From: Flavobacterium poyangense
GTDB lineage: Bacteria > Bacteroidota > Bacteroidia > Flavobacteriales > Flavobacteriaceae
DNA: 64,000 bases
Assembly (NCBI RefSeq): GCF_011751075.1
Contig: NZ_JAALLN010000009.1
Location: 186,001-250,000, forward strand
Direction of reading: 5' to 3'
In this document: piece by piece, positions 1 through 7,793 of the stretch
Position numbering within the stretch: position 1 is the first letter of the stretch
Layout: each line of letters starts with the position of its first letter
Notes under the pieces: generated by a model
Seen by the model: the letters and a program-made list of their open reading frames with translations, nothing else
Database searches by the model: none
What the model was told of the DNA's origin: nothing
Position numbers and translations under genes: made by a program

Positions 1-714
1 TAGAAATGGCAGTTAAGAAATGCGGGCTTATTAAAAATCTATTGGGCAAAAATCAATAAGTGTAAAATAGGTTAGTTGTTGATATACAACTCACTACAAA
101 CTCGTTATGTAGTGTTTTATTTTGGTTTATAAGAATAAAATTACAATAAGAATCCAAGCCCACGCAACGTATAAATACCTGTTTTAGAGCATTATACCAA
201 ATAATTCAAGTTGCTAGTTGCTAGTTGTGAGATGTGAGTTTGAAATTTGATGCGTTTTGTTTTAGGGGTTTATTCTCTAAGATAAACATTGCGAGTAATA
301 GAGTTTGTAAGAATTGTCGAAGTACAGTAATTACCAACAACTTCATGTTTGGTTCCTAAGTAAGATGTTAAATTATTGAAATAGAAATCAGTATTGTTTT
401 TTTTTGCTTTTTCAGGCATTCTGTTCATTAAGGTTTGGTTGTTGTATAAAAACGGATAATTTCTCAGACTCCCTTTTTACATTTTACATTTCACAACTAG
501 AAACTTGAGCTAAATAATAGTAAATGCTATTGCTTTCGAGTAAATAGCGGTTATAAGTATAGAAAACGGGTCCGTTTTTTGCACAATTTTCTATTTTTTT
601 GTCTCATTTTTTCTTAGACTTTTTCAATATATTTGTAAGTAATAGGTGTGAAAAAGTCCACTATACAAATCTGGTGAAGAGGCATTACAAGTACTAAATA
701 GCTGATAATTAATT
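1..714. other. Intergenic region with possible gene remnants
   Basis: No convincing gene lies here. A reading frame open from the window edge ends at a TAA at 57-59 and could be the tail of an upstream gene; it is too short to identify. On the minus strand, 428-270 encodes about 52 residues (MNRMPEK...NVYLRE) with protein-like composition, and the frame stays open upstream of this ATG until a stop inside the repeat near 480, so it may be a decayed gene end. A perfect -7 type box TATATTTG sits at 628-635, upstream of the gene at 715, but the nearest TTTG (598-601) is 26 bases away, longer than usual. Confidence 0.3.
201..515. repeat. MITE-like element, terminal inverted repeats
   Basis: The left end contains TCAAGTTGCTAGTTG followed by CTAGTTGTGAGATGTGAG. 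The right end, reverse-complemented, contains CTCAAGTTTCTAGTTGTGAAATG, so the two ends form an imperfect inverted repeat of about 25 bases. Related ends occur at 6248-6596 and 7528-7793, but the interior here differs from those two copies. No transposase is encoded; the element would be non-autonomous. Confidence 0.45.
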
Positions 715-1611
715 ATGGATAAAAGAGTAAAATTTGATTTCGAAATTTATTTCACAAACGGAGGAAGTATTAAAGGAGAAGACTTCCGACTTGACATTTC
801 AGGAGACACGATTTCAGACAAAGAGCTTGCAGATTATATTGTAGAGGACTTACGACTGCTTATGGTCGGACAAACTAAAATACTGAATAAGGAGATTTTT
901 AACGAAGCCCATAAAAGAAAGCCAATTGATGAAAAAATTGGAACAGAATTATTAATTGATCTAAGTCATACTATAGAGGATGGATTAATAACGTATAAAG
1001 GATTGCCTGCACCAATTGTTTGCGATTATTTGAGCAGAGAAAACTCAAAGCAGATTTATGAAGAAGGTACTGAGTTTCAAATTGGCAAAATAGAAATGGT
1101 TACCAATACGGGAACATATTTAGACTGTCCTTTTCATAGATTTGAAAACGGAAAAGATCTTTCAGAAATCGGATTAGAACATTTAACAGATTTGGAAGCA
1201 ATTGTAATCAGAGTGCCCTTTACCGAAACTCTTGAAATAACCGAAAATCAGTTGAAGAATTATGAAATTAGAAATCGTGCTGTTTTAATTCATACCGGTT
1301 GGGACAGTTATTGGAATACTGAAAAATATTACGAGAATCATCCTTATCTGAACGAAGGAGCTGCCCGTTATTTAAAAGACTGCGATGTTAAATTGGTTGG
1401 TATAGATTCTCATAATATAGATTGCACCTCAGGAAAAAGCAGACCTGTACATACGACACTTTTGGGAGCAGAAATTTTAATTGTCGAACACCTTTGTAAT
1501 CTGTCTTTATTGCCGACAGCTGGTTTTACATTTAGCGCAATTCCTCCAAAATTTAAGGGTGTTGGAACATTTCCTGTAAGGGCAATGGCAAAACTGACCA
1601 ATAAAAGTTAA
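715..1611 (+). CDS. Cyclase-family (PF04199) hydrolase with N-terminal extension
   Basis: Residues about 78-295 match the cyclase/kynurenine-formamidase fold family: LIDLSHTIEDG near 80, the signature region at 131-141, a GWDSYW segment, and the conserved C-terminal FTFSAIPPKFKG stretch. Family members are metal-dependent hydrolases of amides or cyclic substrates. In the usual HxGTHxDxPxH signature both leading histidines are replaced here (N131 and Y135), while D137 and H141 remain, so classical metal binding is doubtful. The first 75 residues form a separate acidic segment that is not part of the basic family and may be a small fused domain. There is no signal peptide, so it should be cytoplasmic. 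It is a single gene with a short gap to a converging orphan gene. Family assignment is firm; substrate unknown. Confidence 0.8.
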   Translation: MDKRVKFDFEIYFTNGGSIKGEDFRLDISGDTISDKELADYIVEDLRLLMVGQTKILNKEIFNEAHKRKPIDEKIGTELLIDLSHTIEDGLITYKGLPAPIVCDYLSRENSKQIYEEGTEFQIGKIEMVTNTGTYLDCPFHRFENGKDLSEIGLEHLTDLEAIVIRVPFTETLEITENQLKNYEIRNRAVLIHTGWDSYWNTEKYYENHPYLNEGAARYLKDCDVKLVGIDSHNIDCTSGKSRPVHTTLLGAEILIVEHLCNLSLLPTAGFTFSAIPPKFKGVGTFPVRAMAKLTNKS

Positions 1612-1627
1612 GCACTATACTTTTTTA

Positions 1628-1888
1628 TTAATATCCAATTACAGATGAAACACAATTAAGTTTGTGAAAACATTCGTTGTGATATCTTGTTCCTTCAATA
1701 TATTGCTGAGGTGACATCCCATATAGTGGCATACTAAGATCTAAATAGATTGCTTTAATGCTACAGGAAATTTCATGACTATTTTCAAGGGGAGTAAATT
1801 GTTTCTTATGTAATTCCGGTATAGCCGAAGAATTTATTTTGTCTAAATTTCCGTTTGGCATGGTTAGAGACTTTGAGTAGTTAAACAC
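1628..1888 (-). CDS. Small orphan protein
   Basis: An 86-residue frame on the minus strand that converges on the cyclase gene with a 16-base gap. I do not recognise the protein. A second possible start, the Met at residue 10, would begin at 1861. The stretch LYGMSPQQYI near the C-terminus superficially recalls the last helix of AraC-type regulators, but the rest does not support that family. No signal peptide or membrane segment is visible. It could be real or a decayed gene; the absence of overlap with another gene favours coding. Confidence 0.35.
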   Translation of the reverse strand: MFNYSKSLTMPNGNLDKINSSAIPELHKKQFTPLENSHEISCSIKAIYLDLSMPLYGMSPQQYIEGTRYHNECFHKLNCVSSVIGY

Positions 1889-1931
1889 CTATATATATTT
1901 ATGAAACCCCAACTTTTACTATACTTTACTT

Positions 1932-2201
1932 CTAAGTAGTTAATAGTTTTATTTTTTCAATAGCTATTTTATTGTCGTTTGCTACCTCGACTAATGCCAG
2001 AAGAATATCATTTCTGAGAATTATTTTGTTTCTTACATTTCTGATGATCGTTTTACTAGGTGATTTATGGCCTTTTTTTAGTAAACATTCAATAGTTAGT
2101 TCTACATAAGTATACGGTAAGTGCTCATCTATAAATTTATAAGCCTTTTCGTTATGCGAATACTCATCTTTGATCTTATTATTTTTTATTAAATTTGACA
2201 T
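1932..2201 (-). CDS. Small protein, possible helix-turn-helix
   Basis: An 89-residue, lysine-rich protein. Its centre (KSPSKTIIRNVRNKI) followed by an amphipathic LLALVEVAND helix resembles small DNA-binding proteins of Bacteroidota in which a serine/threonine-x-x-T-I-R-N-V-R-N recognition helix precedes a final helix. It is transcribed divergently from the Cro/C1-type regulator at 2328 across a 126-base AT-rich gap, an arrangement typical of paired regulators. The DNA-binding role is inferred from the pattern only. Confidence 0.5.
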   Translation of the reverse strand: MSNLIKNNKIKDEYSHNEKAYKFIDEHLPYTYVELTIECLLKKGHKSPSKTIIRNVRNKIILRNDILLALVEVANDNKIAIEKIKLLTT

Positions 2202-2327
2202 ATGTTTATTATTTATTACTTAATACTACTATCTGAATTGTAAAAGTAAGAAAAATAATATACAAAATATGTCTTTTGTAATATTAAATATACAAATAGT
2301 TCTAATTTATAACAATTTTGAAAGATT

Positions 2328-2654
2328 ATGTATAGCGAAAAATTAATTAAGTTCTTTAAAGCTAAAGGGCTTAAACAAAAGGAAGTTGGTCAGATTTTAG
2401 GTTTCAGTCCGGCCATGACAGGAAGATACTTACACGGAACCGCAAACATAGGCTCAGAGTTTTTAATTAGTTTGAGCAGGAATTTTCCCGAGTTAGACTT
2501 GAACACGCTTTTTATGGATGATAATAGGGAGCTTGACACCGTTGGTGAATCGGGAGAGAAGTATGAAAGTACTATTTTGACTGACATTTTAGAAATTGAA
2601 GACAAGTTACAATTGCTAAAAGAAAAATTAGCACGCATAAATGTCAAAGATTAA
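2328..2654 (+). CDS. XRE-family (Cro/C1-type) transcriptional regulator
   Basis: A 108-residue protein with a Cro/C1 helix-turn-helix at about residues 4-60: FKAKGLKQKEVGQILGFSPA forms the first two helices and MTGRYLHGTANIGSEFLISL the following ones. The C-terminal 30 residues (EIEDKLQLLKEKLARI) look like a short dimerising coiled coil. It is the only clear DNA-binding regulator in the accessory segment and stands divergent to the small gene at 1932-2201, so it may autoregulate from the shared gap. The stop codon is followed within about 20 bases by the 159-bp tandem array. Targets are unknown. Confidence 0.8.
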   Translation: MYSEKLIKFFKAKGLKQKEVGQILGFSPAMTGRYLHGTANIGSEFLISLSRNFPELDLNTLFMDDNRELDTVGESGEKYESTILTDILEIEDKLQLLKEKLARINVKD

Positions 2655-2671
2655 AAAAGCAACTTTTCCAT

Positions 2672-3500
2672 GTAGCTTAGTGAACTTTGCGAGTAGTAAA
2701 AGCAAAAATATTGTGTCTTCCTATGTTTACCAAGTATTTTTTCGCGCAGATTTAGCAGATTTATTTGGATTGTTTTTATCGAAAAGATAAACAAAGGGAT
2801 CTGTGTAATCAGCCAAATCTGCGTGAATAAAAATAGCTTAGCGAATTCTTTTTGATTAGCGAAAGCAAAAGTTTTGCGTTCCGTCTGCGGGGAAATTTTT
2901 TCACGCAGATTTAGCAGATTTATTTGGATTGTTTTTATCGAAAAGATAAACAAAGGTATCTGTGTAATCAGCCAAATTTGCGTGAATAAAAGTAGCTTAG
3001 CGAATTCTTTTTGATTAGCGAAGGCAAAAGTTTTGCGTTCCGTCTTTGGGGAAATTTTTTCGCGCAGATTTAGCAGATTTATTTTGATTGTTTTTATCGA
3101 AAAGATAAACAAAGGGATCTGTGTAATCAGCCAAATCTGCTTGATTAAAAGTAGCTTAGCGAATTCTTTTTGATTAGCGAAGGCAAAAGTTTTGCGTTCC
3201 GTCTTTGGGGAAATTTTTTCACGCAGATTTAGCAGATTTATTTAGATTGTTTTTATCGAAAAGAGAAACAAAGGTATCTGTGTAATCAGCCAAATCTGCG
3301 TGAATAAAAATAGCTTAGCGAATTCTTTTTGATTAGCGAAGGCAAAAGTTTTGCGCTCTGTCTGCGGGGAAATTTTTTCACGCAGATTTAGCAGATTTAT
3401 TTGGATTGTTTTTACCAAAATAGTAAAACAAAAATATCAGCTAAATCAGCTAAATCTGCGTGAATTAAAAAACTTTGAGAATTGGTGAGCAAAAATAGCG
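2672..3500. repeat. Tandem array of 159-bp units
   Basis: The core CGCAGATTTAGCAGATTTA recurs at 2745, 2904, 3063, 3222 and 3381, exactly 159 bases apart. A degenerate partial unit lies at 2672-2740 and a diverged end reaches about 3500. Each unit carries CACGCAGATTTAGCAGATT and, about 70 bases later, AATCAGCCAAATCTGCGTG, which are near reverse complements, so each unit can fold into a long imperfect hairpin. The spacer contains AGCTTAGCGAATTC and GCAAAAGTTTTGCG. The same hairpin occurs singly at 35605, 36543 and 49480. It fills almost the whole 2655-3548 gene gap. Confidence 0.9.
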
Positions 3501-3548
3501 TCATCTGCGTGAACCTTTGCGCCCTTTTCGGTAAAATCAACAGATTAC

Positions 3549-4235
3549 TTACTCAATAATCTTGCTTTTGACACCTTTTATCAAAAGCCAGAAAACCATT
3601 GCAATTTCAGCAGTTGCAGATGTTATGCCCACTAAAATTCCGGTTTTAGAATGATACTCAGGAAACAGTACAAAAGCGGTTGTATCTATCAAATAACATA
3701 TACCGCCAAGAATTAAAAGGATCCCCAATATTTTCGGGATAAATTTCGATTTATAAGTTAATTGTCCAAAAGGAATAAGCCACAGTCCCCAGAAAATCCC
3801 AATAATAACATTTCCATTGCTATACATTTTTAAGCTTAACATTGCCAAGGTGTTTTGCTGAATGGAAGAAAAGTTGGTCATAAAGTTTTCTTTCAGAATT
3901 AATAGTAAATAGTATTCATTAAAAATGATGAAAAAAGCTATTGGAACGCCAACTATAACTAAAGCAACCAAAGTCCGGGCTAAGTGAGCGCTGACATTCT
4001 TAAATAGGTTGTATAAAGTCAAAGCTAAAAAGACAAAGGTTGTTTGACAAACTAAATTGCTAAAGACTCCAAATCGGAATAATAATTCGTTATCTAAAAT
4101 ATTTTTTGAGGTCAGATTTACATCTCCACTTACAAATAATTGTGTTGGAACATACATAAGTCCAAACGCGCCCGTGATTGCAATTATCAAATACAATATA
4201 CCGGCTATTCTTGCTGTTTTTTTTGCTGGGTTCAT
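3549..4235 (-). CDS. DUF4386 family membrane protein
   Basis: A 228-residue integral membrane protein opening MNPAKKTARIAGILYLI, the typical start of DUF4386 proteins, in which the KKTARIAGxLYL segment leads into the first helix. About six hydrophobic segments are visible (about 12-30, 53-77, 87-108, 139-160, 168-188 and 198-222). The family is common in Bacteroidota and Firmicutes and has no established function. It is a single gene; the following repeat array lies downstream. Family placement rests on the N-terminus and topology. Confidence 0.8.
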   Translation of the reverse strand: MNPAKKTARIAGILYLIIAITGAFGLMYVPTQLFVSGDVNLTSKNILDNELLFRFGVFSNLVCQTTFVFLALTLYNLFKNVSAHLARTLVALVIVGVPIAFFIIFNEYYLLLILKENFMTNFSSIQQNTLAMLSLKMYSNGNVIIGIFWGLWLIPFGQLTYKSKFIPKILGILLILGGICYLIDTTAFVLFPEYHSKTGILVGITSATAEIAMVFWLLIKGVKSKIIE

Positions 4236-4751
4236 AGTTTTTTTTGGTTGGTTATTAAAGGAGTAGACGACTGCAATCGAAAAATGTTACAATCGGTTTT
4301 TTTAAGAGTTTTTATCAGAACTTTTAAAGAAGATAAGGTCAGGACAAAATACAATCTTATGTTAGCATACTTCACTAACGACATGCTGAATCAAGGAGTA
4401 AGTCATTTCAAAATGAACTTTATATTTTAACGATAAACACTTTTGTTAACTACTTAAGTGTCGATAGTGACATGCTTACAACCATCCCGAGTTGGTTTGT
4501 GATACAATTAACTTTGTTTGTATTTAAAATATCAGTAAACCAGATAATTAGTAACGTAAATTAATAAAATTCTTTCAAATATATATAAGTATTGTTAGTT
4601 TTAATAAAATTGTACGAATTTTACTATATGTTGATATTATTTTATAGAAGTGATAAAAAGGCAATGATTATCAATAGACTAAAACAGTGATAGGTTTTGT
4701 TTAAGAATAGTATAGAATAGTATTCGAATGTAGAGCAAGTAAACAGTTTGT
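4236..4751. other. Intergenic region, divergent promoters expected
   Basis: This gap separates the divergently transcribed DUF4386 gene and the secreted tail-fibre-like protein and must carry both promoters. Reading frames crossing 4057-4430 are antisense overlaps of the DUF4386 gene and look non-coding. I see no convincing -33/-7 pair, hairpin or repeat. Confidence 0.4.
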
Positions 4752-6116
4752 ATGACTAAAAAAATGAAAGCAATGAAAACAATAATTACAATAGGGGGCA
4801 TTTTTTTTGCCAGTTGTGTGGGATATACACAAACCGTTCAGAAAATAGGGAATAATCCAATGGAACTTAATAGCTCAGCCGCTTTTGAAATCGAGTCTGT
4901 AACTAAAGGTTTTTTGCCGCCACGAATGACGACAGCACAAAGGAACGCCATTGTTCCCGTAAGTGGTTTGACAATTTATAATACCACAAGCGATGTCTTG
5001 GAAATATGGAATGGAAAGGATTGGTATAGTACTTCGTCTCGTGGGCAATATGTACCCCTTGGTGGAGGTACTATGACTGGTTTATTAACCTTGTCAAAAG
5101 ATCCAACCTCGAATTTAGAGGCAGCTACTAAACAATATGTTGACACAAAAGTGACATCGGTCGCCGATGCAACAACCACAACAACAGGAAAAATACAATT
5201 AGCAGGAGATCTGTCCGGTACAGCCAGATCTCCCACAATTAAGTCGGCATCATTAACAGAAGCGGGCAAAGTTAGATTGGCAACTGAGACAGAAACGGCA
5301 GCAGGTACATCTACAACATTGGCTGTTCAACCGGCAGGATTGAAAGCGGAGTTAGAGAAAAAAGCGTCTATCGTTGCTCCAACATTCACAGGAGATGCCA
5401 AAGCAGTAACACCATTAGTAGCAGATAATGACACTTCTATTGCAACAACCGCTTTTGTAACTACAGCAGTAACCAATGGGAAGGACAATTTAGGGAATCA
5501 TATTGTTCTACAAGATTTGAATATGGCAGGTAAAAATCTGATCATGAAAGATAGAGCGACAGCAAATATCAAAGAATTTCAATTGTATAAAAATCTGGGA
5601 AGATTTACGATTTATAATAAAGATAGAAATTTCGATGAACTTTTTATTGATGAAGTAACAGGTAGAACCACATTAAGTTCATTAGCAATCACGAAAGGTT
5701 CAGACAAAGCACTCCCAATAGCAGGTCAGGTTGCAACCGCGGCAGATGCAAGCGGTAATGTGGTGTGGAGATCAACTGTAGAAACTTTTTTCATCGATTT
5801 CGATTTAAATATAGATTTTACTTTCTCTACTACGACTAGTCAGTTGGTTGTTATCGATGGTCATTCAGCAACGACTAAGGCACTTTATCTGCCCAATAAT
5901 GCTAAATCCGGTCTGGTACACCGTGTAATTAATCTATCATTTAGAACAGTTAAAGTTTATGCCGCAGATGGTTTCGCGGGAACTACCGGTACTATAGATT
6001 ATAGAGATAGTAACTTGAATCAGTTAAGCTATAACTTAGGGGGCTATCAAAAGATAGAATTTGTTTTTTTCGACGGTAAAGGAGGCCTGGTGACACCTTC
6101 TTGGTATACTTTTTAG
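4752..6116 (+). CDS. Secreted protein with phage-tail-fibre-like repeats
   Basis: A 454-residue protein with a cleavable signal peptide; the second or third Met, at 4764 or 4773, could be the true start. After the signal comes the Bacteroidota secreted-protein segment SSAAFEIESVTKGFLPPRM, then a central region resembling phage tail-fibre and collar repeats: NLEAATKQYVDTKV, a TEAGKVRLATETETAAGT unit followed by TLAVQPAGL, and APTFTGDAKAVTPLVA with DTSIATTAFVTTAV. The C-terminal 110 residues are beta-rich and unrecognised. No sorting domain or lipobox is present, and no other phage gene is nearby. The repeats suggest a trimeric fibrous surface or secreted protein; that is inference. Confidence 0.7.
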   Translation: MTKKMKAMKTIITIGGIFFASCVGYTQTVQKIGNNPMELNSSAAFEIESVTKGFLPPRMTTAQRNAIVPVSGLTIYNTTSDVLEIWNGKDWYSTSSRGQYVPLGGGTMTGLLTLSKDPTSNLEAATKQYVDTKVTSVADATTTTTGKIQLAGDLSGTARSPTIKSASLTEAGKVRLATETETAAGTSTTLAVQPAGLKAELEKKASIVAPTFTGDAKAVTPLVADNDTSIATTAFVTTAVTNGKDNLGNHIVLQDLNMAGKNLIMKDRATANIKEFQLYKNLGRFTIYNKDRNFDELFIDEVTGRTTLSSLAITKGSDKALPIAGQVATAADASGNVVWRSTVETFFIDFDLNIDFTFSTTTSQLVVIDGHSATTKALYLPNNAKSGLVHRVINLSFRTVKVYAADGFAGTTGTIDYRDSNLNQLSYNLGGYQKIEFVFFDGKGGLVTPSWYTF

Positions 6117-6247
6117 GAGGCATAGTAAGAATGTATCTTTAATTGTTTAATTTATATAAGTGCAAATTTTACTTAAATAGAGAGTACTATTAAGGGTACA
6201 TTTTTATTGAATAATTCAAGTTGCCGGTTGATTACTTTGCTTAACCG

Positions 6248-6596
6248 TAATTAACTCAAGTTGCTAGCTGAATAATAATGTATACTGTAAAATGTGTATT
6301 GTAAAATGTGAAAAGTAATAAGTAATAAGTAATAAGTAATAAGTAATAAGTAATAAGTAATAAGTAATAAGTAATAAGTAATAAGTAATAAGTAATAAGT
6401 AATAAGTAATAAGTAATAAGTTTTGGTTAATTGACTACTATCTTACATCGGACGAACACATAGTTGTGTCAGATCACTGAAATTCTAACGCTTCAGTTAA
6501 AAGGAAGAAAATCCATTAATTAAAGCCTCGCTCTTTCAGACTATCATATCACGTTTTACATTTCACATTTTACAACTAGTAACTTAAATTAATTAG
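6248..6596 (+). repeat. MITE-like element, copy 1
   Basis: It begins AATTAACTCAAGTTGCTAGC and runs into GTAAAATG-rich sequence; it ends with ACATTTTACAACTAGTAACTTAAATTAATT in inverted form. The interior at about 6431-6482 (GACTACTATCTTAC, then ACGAACACATAG, then CAGATCACTGAAAT) matches the reverse complement of 7680-7733 in copy 2. This copy is enlarged by the heptamer tract. A nested partial left end (AATAATTCAAGTTGCCGG) lies just upstream at about 6213. Confidence 0.7.
6313..6421. repeat. Heptanucleotide tandem repeat (AGTAATA)n
   Basis: A near-perfect array of the 7-base unit AGTAATA. The G recurs every seven bases from 6315 to 6420, giving about 15 units. It sits inside the left arm of MITE-like copy 1, where copy 2 has no such tract. 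Uniformity suggests recent expansion, so copy number probably varies between isolates. Confidence 0.95.
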
Positions 6597-6597
6597 A

Positions 6598-6819
6598 AAA
6601 AAATCGTTTAAATCAGTGAAATCTGTGGCAGCTTTTATTTTTTGCCACTGATTAAAAGAATTAGAATGATTATTTCTTAGTTTAAAAATAATTCGTGAAA
6701 ATTCGTGCAATTGCTTCGCCTGTTCGCTATCGCTCGAGTTGTGACGAGTTTTGTTTTTAGTCTGAACTCGATTGTTGAATGGTTACATTAATAGAATAAT
6801 AATCAAGTTTAGGTTAAAC
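6598..6819 (+). repeat. Dispersed repeat family B, copy 1
   Basis: The segment TTTAAATCAGTGAAATCTGTGGCAG followed by a T-rich run and TTTGCCACTGATT, ending with AATAGAATAATAATCAAGTTTAGGTTAAAC, is repeated with changes at 46584-46721. The AATCTGTGGCA and TGCCACTGATT parts form a hairpin. This copy carries about 80 extra bases in its middle (TTGCTTCGCCTGTTCGC and nearby). Confidence 0.6.
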
Positions 6820-6879
6820 AGTGAATTTTGCCGGATTTAAAGCTTTTTTGACTACTTTTAATTTTATAAAAACCTGTTT

Positions 6880-7527
6880 ATGCTTTTATCTGTCAAAACT
6901 TCTTTCCTTATTGGTGGCCTTTTCTTCTTTGTTTCTGTACAAGCGCAACATGAAACTTATGCTTCAGCCCCGACATTAGCCGATACGACTTTTGTTAACC
7001 TGAAGGCATACAGCAATGATTTTGTATATGATATGAAATATGCAACTGAAGATAATTTTCTCAAAGCAAAAGTGTACGATTGTGCAGAATGTCTTTTGCG
7101 TTTAAAGACTGTTGAAGCCTTAGTTTCAGCCAACGCCGATTTTATGAAAGACGGTTATAAAATCAAGCTTTTTGACTGTTACAGACCCTTATCCATTCAG
7201 AAAAAAATGTGGGAAATTGTATCAAATCCGGAGTATGTTGCTGATCCAAAAAAAGGTTCCATCCACAATAGAGGAGGAGCGGTTGATATTTCGCTTGTTG
7301 ATGCAACCGGAAAAGAACTGGATATGGGAACTCCTTTTGATTTTTTCGGAATTCAGGCGAGTCATAACTATACCGAACTTTCAAAAAAAGTACTTTCAAA
7401 TAGAAAATACCTTAAAAAGGTAATGAAGAGACATGGTTTTAATTCTTTTGATTCGGAATGGTGGCATTATAATTTAAAAACGGGTTTGAAAGATGCCGTT
7501 TCGAATCAGAAATGGAATTGTGAGTAG
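6880..7527 (+). CDS. VanX-type D-alanyl-D-alanine dipeptidase (M15D)
   Basis: A 215-residue exported zinc peptidase of the VanX/DdpX family. A signal peptide (residues 1-22, ending VQAQ) implies a periplasmic location. Catalytic features are all present: the DCYRP arginine loop at 99-103, SIHNRGGAVD at 127-136 with zinc ligands H129 and D136, and EWWH at 193-196 supplying E193 and H196. Family enzymes cleave D-Ala-D-Ala, here most likely for peptidoglycan turnover or D-Ala recovery; no vanA- or vanH-like genes are nearby, so resistance is not implied. The gene is flanked on both sides by MITE-like elements in inverted orientation, the downstream one beginning immediately after the stop codon. 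Confidence 0.88.
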   Translation: MLLSVKTSFLIGGLFFFVSVQAQHETYASAPTLADTTFVNLKAYSNDFVYDMKYATEDNFLKAKVYDCAECLLRLKTVEALVSANADFMKDGYKIKLFDCYRPLSIQKKMWEIVSNPEYVADPKKGSIHNRGGAVDISLVDATGKELDMGTPFDFFGIQASHNYTELSKKVLSNRKYLKKVMKRHGFNSFDSEWWHYNLKTGLKDAVSNQKWNCE

Positions 7528-7793
7528 TTAATTTAAGTTGCTACTAGTTGTAAAATGTAAAATGTAAAATGTATACTGTAAAATGTGATATGCTAGTCTG
7601 AAAGAGTATATATTTTGATTAACAGATTTTCTTACCTTTGGGCTAAGTGCTAAAATTTAGATAAATTGTTACTGTATTTCAGTGATCTGGCACAATCATA
7701 TGTTCGTACAAAGTAAGATAGTAATCAATAAAACAAAACGTATTACATTTCACATTTTACAGTATACATTTTACAACTGACAACCGGAATTAA
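7528..7793 (-). repeat. MITE-like element, copy 2
   Basis: It opens AGTTAATTTAAGTTGCTACT followed by three GTAAAATG-type units, and closes with the inverse CATTTTACAACTGACAACCGGAATTAATTA. Its interior is the reverse complement of copy 1 (shared ACTATCTTAC, GATCACTGAAAT, AAGAAAATC and CTCTTTCAGACTA blocks). It fits exactly between the dipeptidase stop codon and the stop codon of the converging gene at 7794, so it may also provide both 3' ends. Confidence 0.75.

Larger units (their letters stand above)
6117..6879. other. Repeat-filled intergenic region
   Basis: No gene is visible. The region is made almost entirely of repeats: a MITE-like element (6248-6596) containing a heptanucleotide tract (6313-6421), then a second dispersed element (6598-6819). 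The promoter of the dipeptidase gene must lie in the last 60-100 bases, where TTTTG and TACTTTTA occur about 22 bases apart, an imperfect match to the flavobacterial pattern. Confidence 0.6.

Noticed and set aside
2651..3112. 153-codon open frame on the minus strand
   Set aside because: It runs through the 159-bp array. As 159 is a multiple of three, the frame stays open by repetition, giving the same residues each unit. It is not a gene.
2672..3500. CRISPR array
   Set aside because: The units are 159 bases with conserved interiors rather than short repeats with unique spacers, and no cas genes are present.
4057..4430. Plus-strand frames near the DUF4386 start
   Set aside because: They overlap that gene in antisense and lack protein-like features.
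4752..6116. Prophage or contractile injection system
   Set aside because: Only the fibre-like protein exists; no baseplate, sheath, capsid or integrase genes are near, and the protein has a signal peptide.
6880..7527. Vancomycin-resistance cluster
   Set aside because: Only the VanX-type dipeptidase is present; no ligase, dehydrogenase or VanRS-type genes are adjacent.
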